Source: Elmis aenea
Lineage: Eukaryota > Arthropoda > Insecta > Coleoptera > Elmidae
DNA: 64,000 nt
NCBI GenBank assembly: GCA_947652605.1
Contig: OX393578.1
Coordinates: 62,317,415 to 62,381,414 of the forward strand
Reading direction: 5' to 3'
Shown: piece by piece, positions 25,601 to 37,660 of the stretch
Numbering within the stretch: position 1 is the stretch's first letter
Layout of the letters: each line of letters starts with the position of its first letter
The notes under the pieces: model-generated
What the model was told of the DNA's origin: nothing
What the model saw: the letters and a program-made list of their open reading frames with translations, nothing else
Database searches by the model: none
Translations under genes and position numbers: made by a program

Positions 25601-27126
25601 ACCAAGTACTGTTTCTAACCTTATTATTGAAATTATTGCAATAAACTTGCTTCTTGAAGTTTATTTTTGGCAAACATAACCCCAACTCCGCTCATTTTGT
25701 TTATCTTATCTCATGTCCAAATGATATTCACTGAATTTCTACTTTTACCTAAAGGAAACATTCCTTATTCAAGAAAAATACACGAAACACAAAAAAAAAC
25801 AATTTCGATTACATGCCTCATGTAATTTGTATTTATACTTGTTATTGCGGTTTTTGTATTTTCCTTTTTTCCTTTTTTCAAAAGAAAAATGCCGTCGAAA
25901 TCCATGTTTTCGTAGTACAACTGCTCGTTTGCCTTAAATATGATAAATTTCATTCACAGCCTGCATCTCGGAGCCCTTCTATTTCCTCTATTTTCCGATA
26001 TTTCTCCAGCTTCCTGCGCGACAGTGATAAATAACTGTATTCTCAATAGGGAGACCATGATAAACGCGTTAAAATTCAAAAACTGATTGATATAAAGTTA
26101 TGCTAAACAAGCCGAAGAATTTGCTAGCAGGTATCTGAACGTTTATTATAACTTTAATTGGTTTAAGTAACTTGACATTGAGGAGGATTAATTACTCAAG
26201 TTGACAGACAATTAAATTCAAACCAGGCCTTTGTTTCATGTGTTGCTACGCTTTGTGTGATTTTGTTTTTGAATTATGGATTTATGGAATTTGCGTCTAT
26301 TAATTGAAAAGCTTTTTACAAATGTATATCTTCGATTAATTTTAATATATAAGTGTATTGTTACCAGCAAGAGGTAACATGGTTTTGTGGCTTTTCTTAA
26401 ACATTAAAACACATAAATTTAGTATTTAACAACTTGAACAGCCAGTGGTAAAAGGTACAAATAACCTGCTACACTAGTGAAAGAAAATTTAGAATCTAAG
26501 AACAAAAAATTTTAGAGATAGTTTTATTCAAAGTAAAAAAAGTTATGAATTGGTGCCCAAAAACAAAACACTATGTAGCTAATAACAAATTTACGTTATG
26601 TAGCTCATAACTTCCAACAAATATTGTTGTTTCATTGTAATTTTTATATTTTTTAATAAACCAGAAAAAAATATGATTAATAAAAGCACTGTCATTCTTC
26701 CAAAATTGGATTACTTAAATAAAACAAAGCATATTTTATTACAACAAATTCTGATCAGACTCTTTTAACGCCTCAATTCATCTGACATCTTTCACTGTTG
26801 AGCATGACATATGATGAAATGGGTTTGTCAGTTTTCGTATAAATTATTCAAGCTTTTTTCATGTCGATAGTATTCGTCAATAACTCAATATAGCTTTCAG
26901 AAAGTTCCACAACTTTCCTATTATTACAACCGAGTTAAGCCCGTGAAAACACAGAAAAAATACAAGCTTATTTGTGTTAAATCATTGTCAATTAACTAAT
27001 ATTATACCCTGTACTTTGATGTGGATATATTTAAGTTTGACCCTTATTGTATCAATAGATGCTTAAATTTCAATTTCTTATAACATTTGTCACATTTGCT
27101 AAATTAGTTTGTTTACTCTTGTTAGG
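22684..27126. other. Intron DNA without recognisable features
   Basis: No bounded repeats or exons found. Short frames around 25765-26034 look fortuitous. Confidence 0.45.
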
Positions 27127-27310
27127 GAAAAAGAAATAGAGGAAGACCAAGAATAAAATGGGAAAAAGAAGTGAGGCAGAGACTAGAAGCAAAAGGAGTC
27201 AGCTGGAGAGATGTGCCACAATTAGCTAACGATAGGCAGGAGTGGAGAAACATAACACAGAAATAGAAAAGCATACCTTGACACCGAAAAAAAAGAGGAA
27301 CCAATTAAGA
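27127..27310 (+). mobile_element. LINE C-terminal/3' fragment
   Basis: Reads GKRNRGRPRIKWEKEVRQRL, then GVSWRDVPQLANDRQEWRN, ending in TAG at 27264-27266. This is the 'GRPRxxW...WR' tail typical of RTE-like insect LINEs. A degraded second copy lies at 32990-33128. Confidence 0.7.
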
Positions 27311-28889
27311 AAAAGAAGATAATTTTTATCCACAAGATTTTGATATTCCCATAAAGTCAGGTGCCTAAAACACGTATTAAAAATAAGACTTAGCTTTGTT
27401 TTCGTGCGTTACGATTATTATCAGCTTTTACACAAAAAATATGAGGGTAATCCTGAAATTTTAAAGCCACAGTCCTTCATATGAAGCAAACAACTCTAGA
27501 TAATCCGAGTTGTACATTCAACCGTAAGTCGGACACAAACAAGGTTTCTGAAAATACCTTTTAGGAGAGAATTCCATCGCACCAGCCACAGTGTACAATC
27601 AAATATCTATTTGGCGTTATTATAATGATTACTATTAATTTGCTGGGCGTTTTAATCTTGTTATGCTATGGACGTTACGTGCCATCATCTTATTGCTGTG
27701 CTAAATGGAGAATGAAGGCTTTGATAAACACTCCGATTCTGTTGTGAGTGTATACTTCAGGGAGTTTGGGACTGTTTTAAATTTGTTTTGCCTTATTCAA
27801 ACATACAACATTAAAACTGCGCTGCGGAGATGAAGAAACCCTGAGATATTTTCATGAATACAGGAGAAAGCAACAAGACGTTAGTAAACAAAAAGCGCGA
27901 ACTAAAAAACACGACTGAAATGAAAATGCAAAGTGCCTAACTATTTAAATAAGTCTAAATTACTTTATCATAATTTGAATACAGGATTTAAAACTTTTTA
28001 TGTGTTTTAACCATTCTAATGCCACAAACAATTTCCGTGGGATAAATCAAACGAACGTGGAACGAATTCTAGAAATCAATAATAAATAAAAATAATTTCA
28101 CCAAACAGACGCGTATAAAATCAAACAATCTTAACTAAGGCAAAACTTTGTAACCCGTAAAAGTTTAAGACTTGAAAACCGTAAAGCGCATTAAGCAAAT
28201 TTAAACTTTTTTAAAAACTAATAAAACTTAAGTTCGCTCGAAACTGTTGTCAACTTGCTGTGTTGTTATTTCGTACAACCTAAAAATGAGCTTGAAAATA
28301 ATGTTACTGGAATATGACATGAACTAACTTCACTTGTTTAGACTTCACTGGGGTGAAGTGATGTCAAAAGTTTTTGCGGAGTTGTTTAATGTAAACTTCG
28401 ATCAGGATCTCGCGATAAATGAAGCATGTGCATGGAAAATACGTTTTTGCGAGCCTCGGGCAGTTCACGATGTATTTAATACCGGTAAAGGGGTGCTTAA
28501 ATAATTTTTAGCTTCATTAAAGTACCTCAAATTTTTATTAATACATTTAAAACCAGCAGTTTTTGAACTGTTAGCTGCAGTCAATCTTTTCTGCTTCTGG
28601 ACATACGCAATACATCGCTAATTACACTCATGTTTTGGTGCAAAAAATCATGAGAAAGTGGCGTTTAGAAACGCGCTGGCTATTTTGTTCTGTGTATGAA
28701 AACAAAAGCCTTTTAGTATTACACGTTAATTTGTTCTAAAACAATTTTTAAACAAAAAGTAAACTTGAATCAGTTGTTAATTGTCAAATATACCCACAAA
28801 ATGATTTAAAAAGAGGGTAATATATAGATTTTACAAACTTAATTTAACGAAGTCATCTTTAATGTTGCCTTAAAAAATGATCGCCTTAC
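27311..28889. other. Intron DNA; one small ORF at 28361-28504
   Basis: Sequence between the LINE tail and the KH-gene exon. Apart from the 47-codon ORF noted in the findings, nothing is recognisable. Confidence 0.45.
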
Positions 28890-28993
28890 CTTTGGATGAT
28901 CTCTGACTGGAACAACTACTCTCACTGCAACTTTGATTGGCTTATCTCTTGTGATATCTACCATTCTCCTCGATTCACTATTGTTTTTATTTT
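28890..28993 (-). CDS. STAR-family KH protein (qkr/KHDRBS-like), internal exon upstream of the KH core
   Basis: On the minus strand a TTGTTACAG acceptor is followed by 104 nt that end before donor GTAAGG. They read NKNNSESRRMVDITRDKP and then IKVAVRVVVPVRDHPK. This is the QUA1-to-KH linker of STAR proteins, where members have 'VLIPVxxxPK' directly before 'FNFVGK'. The exon enters with one split codon and leaves in phase 0, which matches the exon at 10824-10940. STAR proteins bind RNA and regulate splicing and translation. The preceding exon (QUA1 dimerisation region) was not found in the window. Confidence 0.85.
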
Positions 28994-29317
28994 CTGTAAC
29001 AAAAAGACAAAGTTACATAAGTACGATGATCTCAAACTATTGAGTAACAATTAATATTTATAGCACCAAAAGCACCAATCAAAATGTATTAATAAAACCG
29101 CATACTTCTACTTGTACAATTAAATGAGCTGTGGAACTTTAAAAGTATTGTTTTTTAAATAAAAACCAGTAGATGTCAAAAAACATTTTCAAAATTTTAC
29201 TCGTTACGGACTTAAAATTCTATACAAGTTGCTTAAGAAGTCGGAATTTGCAGAAAATATTAAAAAAAAAATCTAGAGACGTCGGGTCTGGAGACCTAGG
29301 TGGTCCTTTAATTGGAT

Positions 29318-30365
29318 CTTTTTTTTTTCTGCGGAGGTGGTTCCCTTTCGGGTTTCTATACTGCGACCTATTGGTCTATTGTAACCCCTAGCCTCTTAAA
29401 GAAGTCCTGTGTTTTTGAAAAACTCCAGGGTGTTTTTCTTAATTCTTCTTGGTTGGTGTTTGCCATCCCTAGAAGTTAACGCCGATAGAGTGTGAATCCT
29501 TCACACTGGCATATTACGTGAAGAGGAGTTTCTTCTTCTTCACTACATCCTCTGCATAATAAATCGGTCTCTGAGAGCCTTATTATGTAGAAGTGTTTGT
29601 TTAGCCCACAGTGTCCTGTGACGAGTACTGTGGCTGATGTCTACTCGGCTCATCCTGAGATTTTCTTCTGTCTTTTCCTTAGAGACATTTGACAGGATAG
29701 TCTTAGAAGGGGCTTGTCCTGCAACTTTTTCCCAATGGTTATTATGCCCTTGTGTTAAATGTCATTTAGACACCGCTTGACTTTTCCATAGGATGTGCCA
29801 ACTGCGGGTTCTGGTCCGAAGAAAAAAGTCTCGCTGCCAATTTTTTTTTTTTATTTTTTTTATTTTAAATTTTGAAATGCAACTAGTCAAGCTACTACTG
29901 ACTAACGAGCACCTTAAATCTATCTTAATCTACTAGTTACTACAAATAATAGAACTCCTCCCCTCGGTGTGTCCTATTTCCTGGTTTCCACTTGGGCACG
30001 TCCCTGGCCTGCCCACTTCACTACACTACACTACCAAGCGAGCTTATACAAGTTCGAACGGCTTAGTTCGTTTTGGCCTTCGCACTATTGAAGCGTTGTC
30101 AAGAAGCTGCACTACCTCCATGTTGACGTGCCGGTGTAGTCGGTCCTCGTGCTTCTTGGCTGATTTCTTAATCTCCTCGGTAACGTGATTGGCTCCAAGG
30201 TCTTTATGGATATCATTGTTTCGACAGTACCATGGGGCATTTACAATTCCCCTTACCACTTTGTTCTGAAATTTTTGGATGATTTCAATATTAGCTAGGC
30301 AATTGCCTTCTCGTTGCCTCGTACACCATACCAGAGTAACGTTATTTCTGCTTTCTAGCACTTTT
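29318..30365 (-). mobile_element. LINE 3' end (family of 4205-5050), interrupted by another LINE
   Basis: On the minus strand the 5' piece (30365-30304) reads LESRNNVTLVWC like the copy at 4.4 kb. The rest (29840-29318) carries the same Cys-rich region and 3' UTR as the 4.2-kb copy and ends in an A-rich tail. The segment 29841-30303 is foreign. Confidence 0.8.
29841..30303 (-). mobile_element. Jockey-like LINE 3' fragment nested in a LINE
   Basis: Minus-strand reading NIEIIQKFQNKVVRGIVNAP, then WYCRNNDIHKDLG and a KKHEDRLHRHVN tail, is the C-terminus of jockey-clade RT ORFs. The 3' side is a poly(A) tract (T-rich on + at 29841-29865). The flanking sequence on both sides is the other LINE family, so this inserted later. 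Confidence 0.82.
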
Positions 30366-32134
30366 AAGTTCTCGGTAATTGGATCTTACTTTAAAAAGTA
30401 TTTAAGCTGGAAGAGAGTTAAAAGGCAAACTATCTAGATTTATAGATTTTTGAGGCACAATGTATATGAACTAGTGATTTTTAAAATTAACTTTTTTAAG
30501 TATTCGTTTTGAATATTATTGTGGAATCCGATAAATTTGCATTAAATATTAATTTATCGCACGTTTTCTTAAGGAATTTCAATAACTTTCCAAAATAAAC
30601 AACAAATTTTGCTCCATACGCCCTCTTTCAATTCTTAATTAAATTAAGAGCTGGACACAAACACATTTCTTAAAATTTTCTCAAATTTGCATTCAACAAG
30701 AATTAATTAAAAGCACAGTCAGATATATTTTATTTTACAGCTTCACGTTCATCCCCTCCGAGAGTTTTATTTATAACGTAATTCAGCAGAAAATGGATGT
30801 TCTTTAGATTAAAAATACATTTGAAATGTATCAAAAGTATAAAAGAACCATTCCAACATTGAGAAAGATTGTGCTTTTTTTAAAAATAAAGTATTATTGA
30901 TTTTCAAACCAATTCACACAGCTACGCCCGTTTCTTTTACGTTATTTGCGGAACTTTTCAATCAGATGTAATCACATTAGCATTTTAATGAAGTAGATTG
31001 AAATTCATGATGCAAAGCATGAAATAATTTGCTGATACAGTACTCGGATATTTCAGGATACAGCGAATATGAAGCAGTGTGAACAAACATTACAACGTTA
31101 AATGCCGAAAAAAAGGGAATTTTGAATTACGACAATTAAATTATTCAAACAAATTTTGGGCAATTCAAATTTGCGACTATTACCAAACCAAAAAACAAAA
31201 TGCCATAACTGTCCTATTTCGAAAGCTTAAAAACAACACGTAAAAAGTTATTTTAGTTTTATTCTCTATTTTTTCTTAATTTACAAATTTTGGAAATCTA
31301 AAGATACTTTCTCGAAGCCAATTTTTTTTTAAAATTTTTACACTGATATAATTAAATTGTGGGTATGTCATTTCGTATATTTTAATCCTTCAACTTTTTA
31401 ATTTTTTGGGCGCTTAAATGGATTTTTATTTAAAAAGGCAGTACTCAAATTTTTGAATGCGGTGATATTAAACACATGCAAATTCAAAAATAAATGCAAA
31501 AAACTCAAAAACAGTCTTTTCATGAAATTAGTATTCAATAATTTCAACAAACTGGTTGTAATATTTTTTATATGGGTTGTAAATAACGTTTCTATAAAGT
31601 TTAACGTCAAAACTTTAGTTTATACAAATTTTGAGTTTTTTTTCTGAAAAAATGCAAGGATTGAAGTCCGTTCTTCATTATCCATCCAAATAAATCATGA
31701 ATTTAAGCAACAATTCTGCTAGCAAGCAAAATATCTAGTGCAAAATCAGACGTCTGTAAAAAGTGAGAACACAGCGATTTAAAAATTATCATGATCCATA
31801 AAACGAATGTTGACTATCAACTAGTCTGCACTTTATGCAGTTTTAAAATACTCTCATCAATTCTGGACTACTCCTGAAAGGTACTTGGAAAATCCATCTT
31901 TAACTACGGACACAGTCTCTGTATTAAGCGACTCGTATTTGTCTAATACTGTCATCAACAAATCAAAGTACTTTCACATTACAATGCAAACCCTTTTCTC
32001 TTACTATTGGAATTTTAAATTTATTTGAAACAAACCTTAAAAACCCCTCGCAGGCAAAAAATCGTGATTCATTTTATGTCGAAGTGTTTCATTACAATTT
32101 GTAAAAACAAAACGTTAAATTAAAATACTGACAG
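30366..32134. other. AT-rich DNA without recognisable features
   Basis: No gene or bounded repeat seen; presumably still an intron of the KH gene. Confidence 0.45.
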
Positions 32135-32420
32135 GGAAGGGTCATTGTCGCTAGAATCTGATCAATGTTGTGTTTATTGCATCAAGAACATTGAAAACAA
32201 ATGTTTTGCTAAGTTATACGTGCCATTGATGATTTACAAAGAAAAAATAGGAGAGAAACTGAAAATTGAATAATAAATGTATTTTTGGCGATCGCGTTGG
32301 CCATGAAACCGTCAGAGATGAAATCGAAATTTTTCTATTTACCAATGCGCGCATCGTTTGCAAGTAAAATGGTCCAAAGTTTTTGAAAAAATCTTAAACG
32401 GTTCCGGAGAAAAATAATAG
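32135..32420 (+). mobile_element. Single arm of the 44422-45113 palindromic family
   Basis: Follows the left arm of that element from CAGGGAAGG and GTCGCTAGAATCTGATCAA through GCGATCGCGTTGGCCAT to AACGGTTCCGGAGAAAA. No opposite arm follows, so it is a half element. Confidence 0.8.
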
Positions 32421-32989
32421 TATGTACCGTGCTTGACATTTAAAAATCTCATAGGTTTTTGTTTTAAAAACCATAATATAATGGTTAAAATAAATTGGAA
32501 AACACGGCCTTAAAGTAACCCATTTTACTCTTTCAACACACGACCCTATCTCTTTATCATCTGTGTAACATTGGCGTTGCCTTACAAAGGCTTCCGCATC
32601 AAAGGGAATATATGGATCAGTCACTTATACAAAATACTCAATTGAATTATTAGAAACAAAGCCTCTGATGCCAAGTTCACAAGCCAATGAGTTTCAGGTA
32701 AAGCGCTTACATCTCATGGTACATCTGACTTGGAGTGTGTGCCGCTAAGCGAATTGTTCCCCGTCATCGATTTATGAAGCCACACACAAAGAGACGAAAA
32801 CCGCATTCAATATTAAATCTGCATGCAAATTGCAAACGTTGTCAAATTCATGAGACGTTTGCTTTGAAATTTCATCAAAAATTTACTAATGAAAGATTGC
32901 GAGAATATGTGCAACAATGGAGCAAATGTTCCATATAACTAAAGTTTTGCATTCCTTGTTTTAACCTTAATGGAAAAACGAAACGACAC

Positions 32990-33128
32990 ATGGACTAGAA
33001 ATAGAAGGAGTCAGCTGAAGAGATGTGCCACAGCTAGTCAATGATAGTCAATGATGGAGAAACATAATCAACAACTAGGAAAATTACCTCGACACCGAAA
33101 GCTACAAGAGGATCCCATTAAGAAGAAA
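32990..33128 (+). mobile_element. Degraded LINE tail (copy of 27127-27310)
   Basis: Matches the 27-kb tail (GGAGTCAGCTGAAGAGATGT, TTACCTCGACACCGAAAG) but has stop codons and a short internal duplication (GTCAATGATA). Confidence 0.65.
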
Positions 33129-35097
33129 AATATTCAACCTATCTTAACAACACATGGCAAATAAAATTAGCGCATAAACAAATTTTCAAACAATATTTTA
33201 CACAACACAGACCCACTAGATCCCCATTTCGCTACTTCCTTTAAACCGAAATAATTCAATTTGCATAACTCACAATAAATTTGTAAATTTTAAATTTGCA
33301 TGCTTCATTAAACATTGATTTAGCTTAGTCCACTGTTGCCAATCTGTGCGCGAAATATAGGTAAAGTTAACGACATTTTGAAATCAATTCGGTTGTTCGT
33401 TAGTGTTTTTTTGAAAGATTTCGTTTTTAAATTTGACTAAAATGTTGAACACGTCTCGTTACTGGAGTAAATATGTTAATTTATGTATTTTTTAGCGTTG
33501 TAGATTTACGGGTAGTCAGATATTCTAAGTTTTTTGGTTCTATTGGTCCAGTTTTAGTAGCTAACACTTGCATATCCCATGGGGTATGTTAATTGCATTC
33601 TATGTTTGCATGGCCTTCTTCTAGCCTCTATAAAAGCTTTATCCTAGGCTTATGTCGCTTTGCAATATATCTCTTTTATTTTTTCTGCCTAGAAAACTGT
33701 TTCTTTATATTTTTATGGCTTTATTCTTCGTCGTGGGCTCCTAATACGATAATTTTTAGCTTTGCGCAGTTCATTCCAACTGCAGAAAATCTTTGTTAAT
33801 CCAATTATGTTTTTTCGTGTCTTCTTTACAAAGCAAACACCCGCTCCATTCTCTTATTTTCCGGTAACTTCACGCAAACATAGAAAATACTGCCGATATA
33901 TTTAACACGCCTTCCGTAAACCGTTAAGTTTTAGTCTCCCCTTAAAGTTGCTGCGAGGTAAAGATGTAGCGAAAATAAATTGTGCTTGAATAGCTAATAA
34001 ATGCTGTAAATGTAGTATTCATTTGAAAGCGATGGATGTACAAGAGTTATTGGCAGTGAAATGTCCATAAAGGTGAGACTTACGTTTCGTTTTATTTACG
34101 ATTTACCCAAGTGGAACTTTGAAGGAATTATAAATCGTTTTTATAGTCTACTTATCGTAGGAGTAAAGTAGGGAAGCTTTTCATTAAAATTAAAAGGGTA
34201 AAGGGGGACAACAAAACTGATTGGATTGCTGGGTATATTGTAAGTTTAGCGATTGACAGCAACAAACTGTTATACCATTATTGACATGTTGGCTTATAAT
34301 GCCTTCATTTTTCTAAAAAACAAATTCAGATTGGCAGAAGCGAATCTTATAAAACTCAGAATATAGCAATACAGTTAGTCATTAATCCATCATTATTTTT
34401 ATATTATTAAAGGTGTTTTTTTTTACTGAACAATTAAGTTTCTATAACTTCTATTTAAAAGGGTTAATTATGACTTTAACTAATTAATAAAATACCGAAC
34501 AACGCACTTTAACTGTGCTTCTACTGTATCCTTAGCGTTCCACTTAAAATTACCGTTACATCAACTTTAAATTGTTCGATTCGATTTACCCTAGAGAACT
34601 AAATGTTCGCTCTAAATAAAATTGAACTAGTTATCGTAAAGTTAAACTGTCTGAAACAGAGAATTTCAGAGCTAGCTGAAGTAGGCGAAAGTCTAGACGG
34701 CATAAAGTGTTCGGTAAAATGACGAATCGAAAACAAAAAAAACGCCTACGCATGCAAACTTTATGCTCACATCAAATACTAGTAAAAACGGAATTGTTTT
34801 TTAACTTGTACTAGATTCTCCATATTTTAAACTACTTCTCTTTACAGTATCGACCATTAGTGAGACATTTATTGAGACGTTCAACGAAGACTGTTTCATG
34901 ATTTTATTGATGTTTTAAAGCACAACTATTTTCGCAAATAATGCTATTCAAAAATATACAAATGAAACAAAATAAAGTGTCGTCATTTGCTTACTGAATT
35001 TAATTGTTGATTATTGCTTTCTCGTTTTCTAATTTATTTAAGATGTACCCTAAGGTGTAAGGAATTTGTAATAATACCTACTGATTACATTTCATGG
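33129..35097. other. AT-rich DNA without recognisable features
   Basis: No gene or bounded repeat. Confidence 0.45.
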
Positions 35098-35960
35098 TTA
35101 ACTTATGTGTACGAATTTCGTCCACTTCTTCGTCATTCCTGTTGCCTCTGTCCAGTTCTTGTATCGTTTTTTAAAAATCAATGCCACTTCATCATTCCAT
35201 GTTCTCTTCGGTCTCCCCTTTCCTCTTTTATTCTGTACTTTTGCCTTCCATACCTGTTTTACTTGACTTTTTTGTTGCATTCGGTTAATGTGTCCAAACC
35301 ATTTTAGCCGGGTTCTCTCGATTACACTATGTACTGATTCTATATCTAGTTCTTCACTGATCTGTTCATTTCTTATTCTGTCTCTACTACTGTCTCTTTA
35401 CTGCTCTTAAGTATTTCAACTGCATAGCTTGTAATCTGCTTCTCTGTGACTGGTTTAATACCCAGCTCTCACTTTCATACATCAGGGTTGGTATGAGTAC
35501 TGTCTTGTAAATAGTCATTTTTGTTTTTCTGCTTTTTTCTCTTTTCCTTATTATCGATCTGTTATACTATGATATACTTTTGCTGCACTATTTATTCTTT
35601 CTTTTATCTTATTTCCTTTGTTACCCTCTCTCTATAACCAAATTCCCTGATATTTATACTCTTCCACCTGTTCTTTTTTTTCCTGAATCAGTTCCATGTT
35701 AAGTTGCTTTTGTTCTTTACCTATCATCATAACCTTTGTTTTTTTCGTGTTAATCTTTAATTTCCTGTTCTTTAATTCTTTTTCCCGCACCAATAAGTTT
35801 TCTTGTAGGGAGTTTTCCGTTGGGGCACAAATCATCATGTCATCAGCAAAAGCACATTCTGACAAGTACATTGGTATTAGCTTTTTAAAACCTATATGTA
35901 CTTTTCTAGTTTTGTTTTCCACAATACACCCCCTTGTCTTAACCCATCGTTTATGTCAAA
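35098..35960 (-). mobile_element. RTE-like LINE fragment (RT catalytic motif to C-terminus)
   Basis: The minus-strand pieces read INDGLRQGG, CAFADDMMICAPTENSLQEN (F-ADD catalytic loop) and KLKINTKKTKVMMIG. Further down, a tail reads GKGRPKRTWNDEVALIFKK. Frameshifts and stops separate the pieces. The order matches the insect 'endonuclease-reverse transcriptase' LINE group. Inactive. Confidence 0.85.
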
Positions 35961-36003
35961 AGCCTGATTCCAGATTTTTTTTCACAAATAATTTTTGTTA
36001 TTA

Positions 36004-36230
36004 ATGTATAGGCTAGTTAAGGTTACACCTAGATGTTTGTATTCCTCGACAAATTGTATCCTTTCTTTCAAGGTTATAATGTCTTTGCCAGTATTTCCAA
36101 TTACCATATATTTCGTTTTATTAACGTTGGTATCCAAACCTTACTAGCCAATTTTTTTCTTTAAATTTTTTTATAATGTGTTTAGCATCCTGTTAGTCTT
36201 CTGCCAAAATTATTCGATCGTCGGCAAGCG
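36004..36230 (-). mobile_element. Second, different RT fragment
   Basis: Minus-strand reading LADDRIILAED, HIIKKFKEKNW, KTKYMVIGNTGKDI and VEEYKHLGVTL is another RT catalytic region, distinct from the neighbour at 35.9 kb. It is broken by stops. Its 5' side is interrupted by the 36234-37657 element. Confidence 0.7.
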
Positions 36231-36233
36231 TAA

Positions 36234-37657
36234 AGGTGGGTACACACGCTAGAGAAAAGTCTCGCAACTGGGGTCTATAGACAGGGTGTTGCTGTGTGAA
36301 CAGCTCGATAGATCGGTGCCGCTAGATCGACCCTCGGCAAGTTTTGGTCTAGTTAGAGGGTCGTGTGAATACCTCAAATATTTGTCTCGTCACTCGCTCT
36401 AAACAGATCCAAACGTTTGGAAATTTATGCTAGACTGCCTATGCGTCCCTTCGTCACGATTTAAAAATCAACTACAGTACTTATACAAAATTACTGCGAC
36501 GTTTTTCACAAATAACTTTCTATTTTAATTTGAAAAAAGGCAATAAATCAACACTAAAATTTTTAATCGAATAGTAAAAAAACGTAACATTGTCAAATGA
36601 CAACTTCTAAAATTTTAGTATACCTACATCATTTTAAAATTATTGTAGCTTGTTCAAACCTCGGTAATAATTGTTCAAATCGAATCGGATCGATATTATT
36701 TATGACAAGTAATTTGGTATTTCCAAGCACGCATTGTTGTAAAATTCAAATTTTAGAAACTTATTTTATTTAAAATGATTCAGTTAACAGTAATAAATGC
36801 TATTTCCTTTACTATTGAATTGAGCTATAAGCTATAAACAAACAAAGATATATTTAAATGAGGTTCAACCCATTCGTACTGAATGAATATAGTTTCTGTA
36901 TTCTAGGAAGTCGAATCCTATTGTTTATCACGGATTTTCCGAACATGTGTTTCAGGTACAAAACCCTTTCTATAACACTTTGACCAATCAGAGCTTTATG
37001 ATAACATTCGTGTAATTATTTGAAATTTAAGATGAACAAAAATTTTAAACAGTGTTTAGATAAATTTTAAAGACAGCAGACTGAGAGTGCGGCATATTTT
37101 AGTTTTATGTGACAAAAAAATTGCATCTTTTTTAAAGTGTATCATAAAATAAATTATTGCTAAGGAGTTCAATTGCCAAATAGGTTTAAGTTTTCCATAC
37201 CGATTTTAATATTTTTATAGTAGGGTCCGACCTTTCTCAATAATAACATTCCATTTGAACTTGAACTAGCGCAATACATAATGATGAACTTTTTAAATAA
37301 ATAGTTAAAAAGAACTTTGAGTTGTAATTCTGTGGTATACAATAATTTAATATTATAGTTTGCATAAACCCTATTATAATATAATCGTTTAATTCCCTAT
37401 AATTTTAAATTCAAAATAATACACGGCACTTTTCTCGAACTGGCATTTCGATAATGAATTGAACAGAGAGCAAATACCGAAGAGAGAGCAAACAGCGCAA
37501 CACTCGTGTGAACACCCTGGCAAGTAGTTGCAGCTAGGGCTGAGGTGAGGAGTGTCCCGACGTCACGGTCGAAACAAAAATTGCATTACGTGTGAACACG
37601 CGCTAGTTCAGTTTAGAGACTTGTGTCGCAACTTTACTCTAGCGTGTGTACTTACCT
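36234..37657. mobile_element. 1424-bp PIF/Harbinger-like non-autonomous element
   Basis: TAA duplications lie at 36231-36233 and 37658-37660. The inverted ends are AGGTGGGTACACACGCTAGA and AGGTAAGTACACACGCTAGA. Inside each end a GC-richer stretch includes GTGTGAAC-type words in mirrored positions. The middle is AT-rich with no transposase. Confidence 0.87.
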
Positions 37658-37660
37658 TAA

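Larger units (their letters stand above)
10941..28889 (-). other. Giant intron of the STAR/KH gene
   Basis: The two KH-gene exons are phase-compatible with no missing residues between PVRDHPK and FNFVGK, so everything between them is intron unless alternative exons exist. It holds two mariner relics, one CR1-like LINE, a PIF-like MITE and LINE tails, listed separately. Confidence 0.8.

Noticed and set aside
25960..26034. Minus-strand KLEKYRKIEEIEGLRDAG-like reading
   Set aside because: Short charged frame without splice sites that fit the KH gene; likely chance.
32735..32938. 67-codon frame with a basic product and C-x2-C
   Set aside because: It begins with a non-ATG codon, has no recognisable domain, and no splice or conservation evidence.
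33593..33799. 68-codon hydrophobic frame
   Set aside because: T-rich DNA gives Phe/Leu-rich frames by chance; no membrane-protein family match is recognisable.
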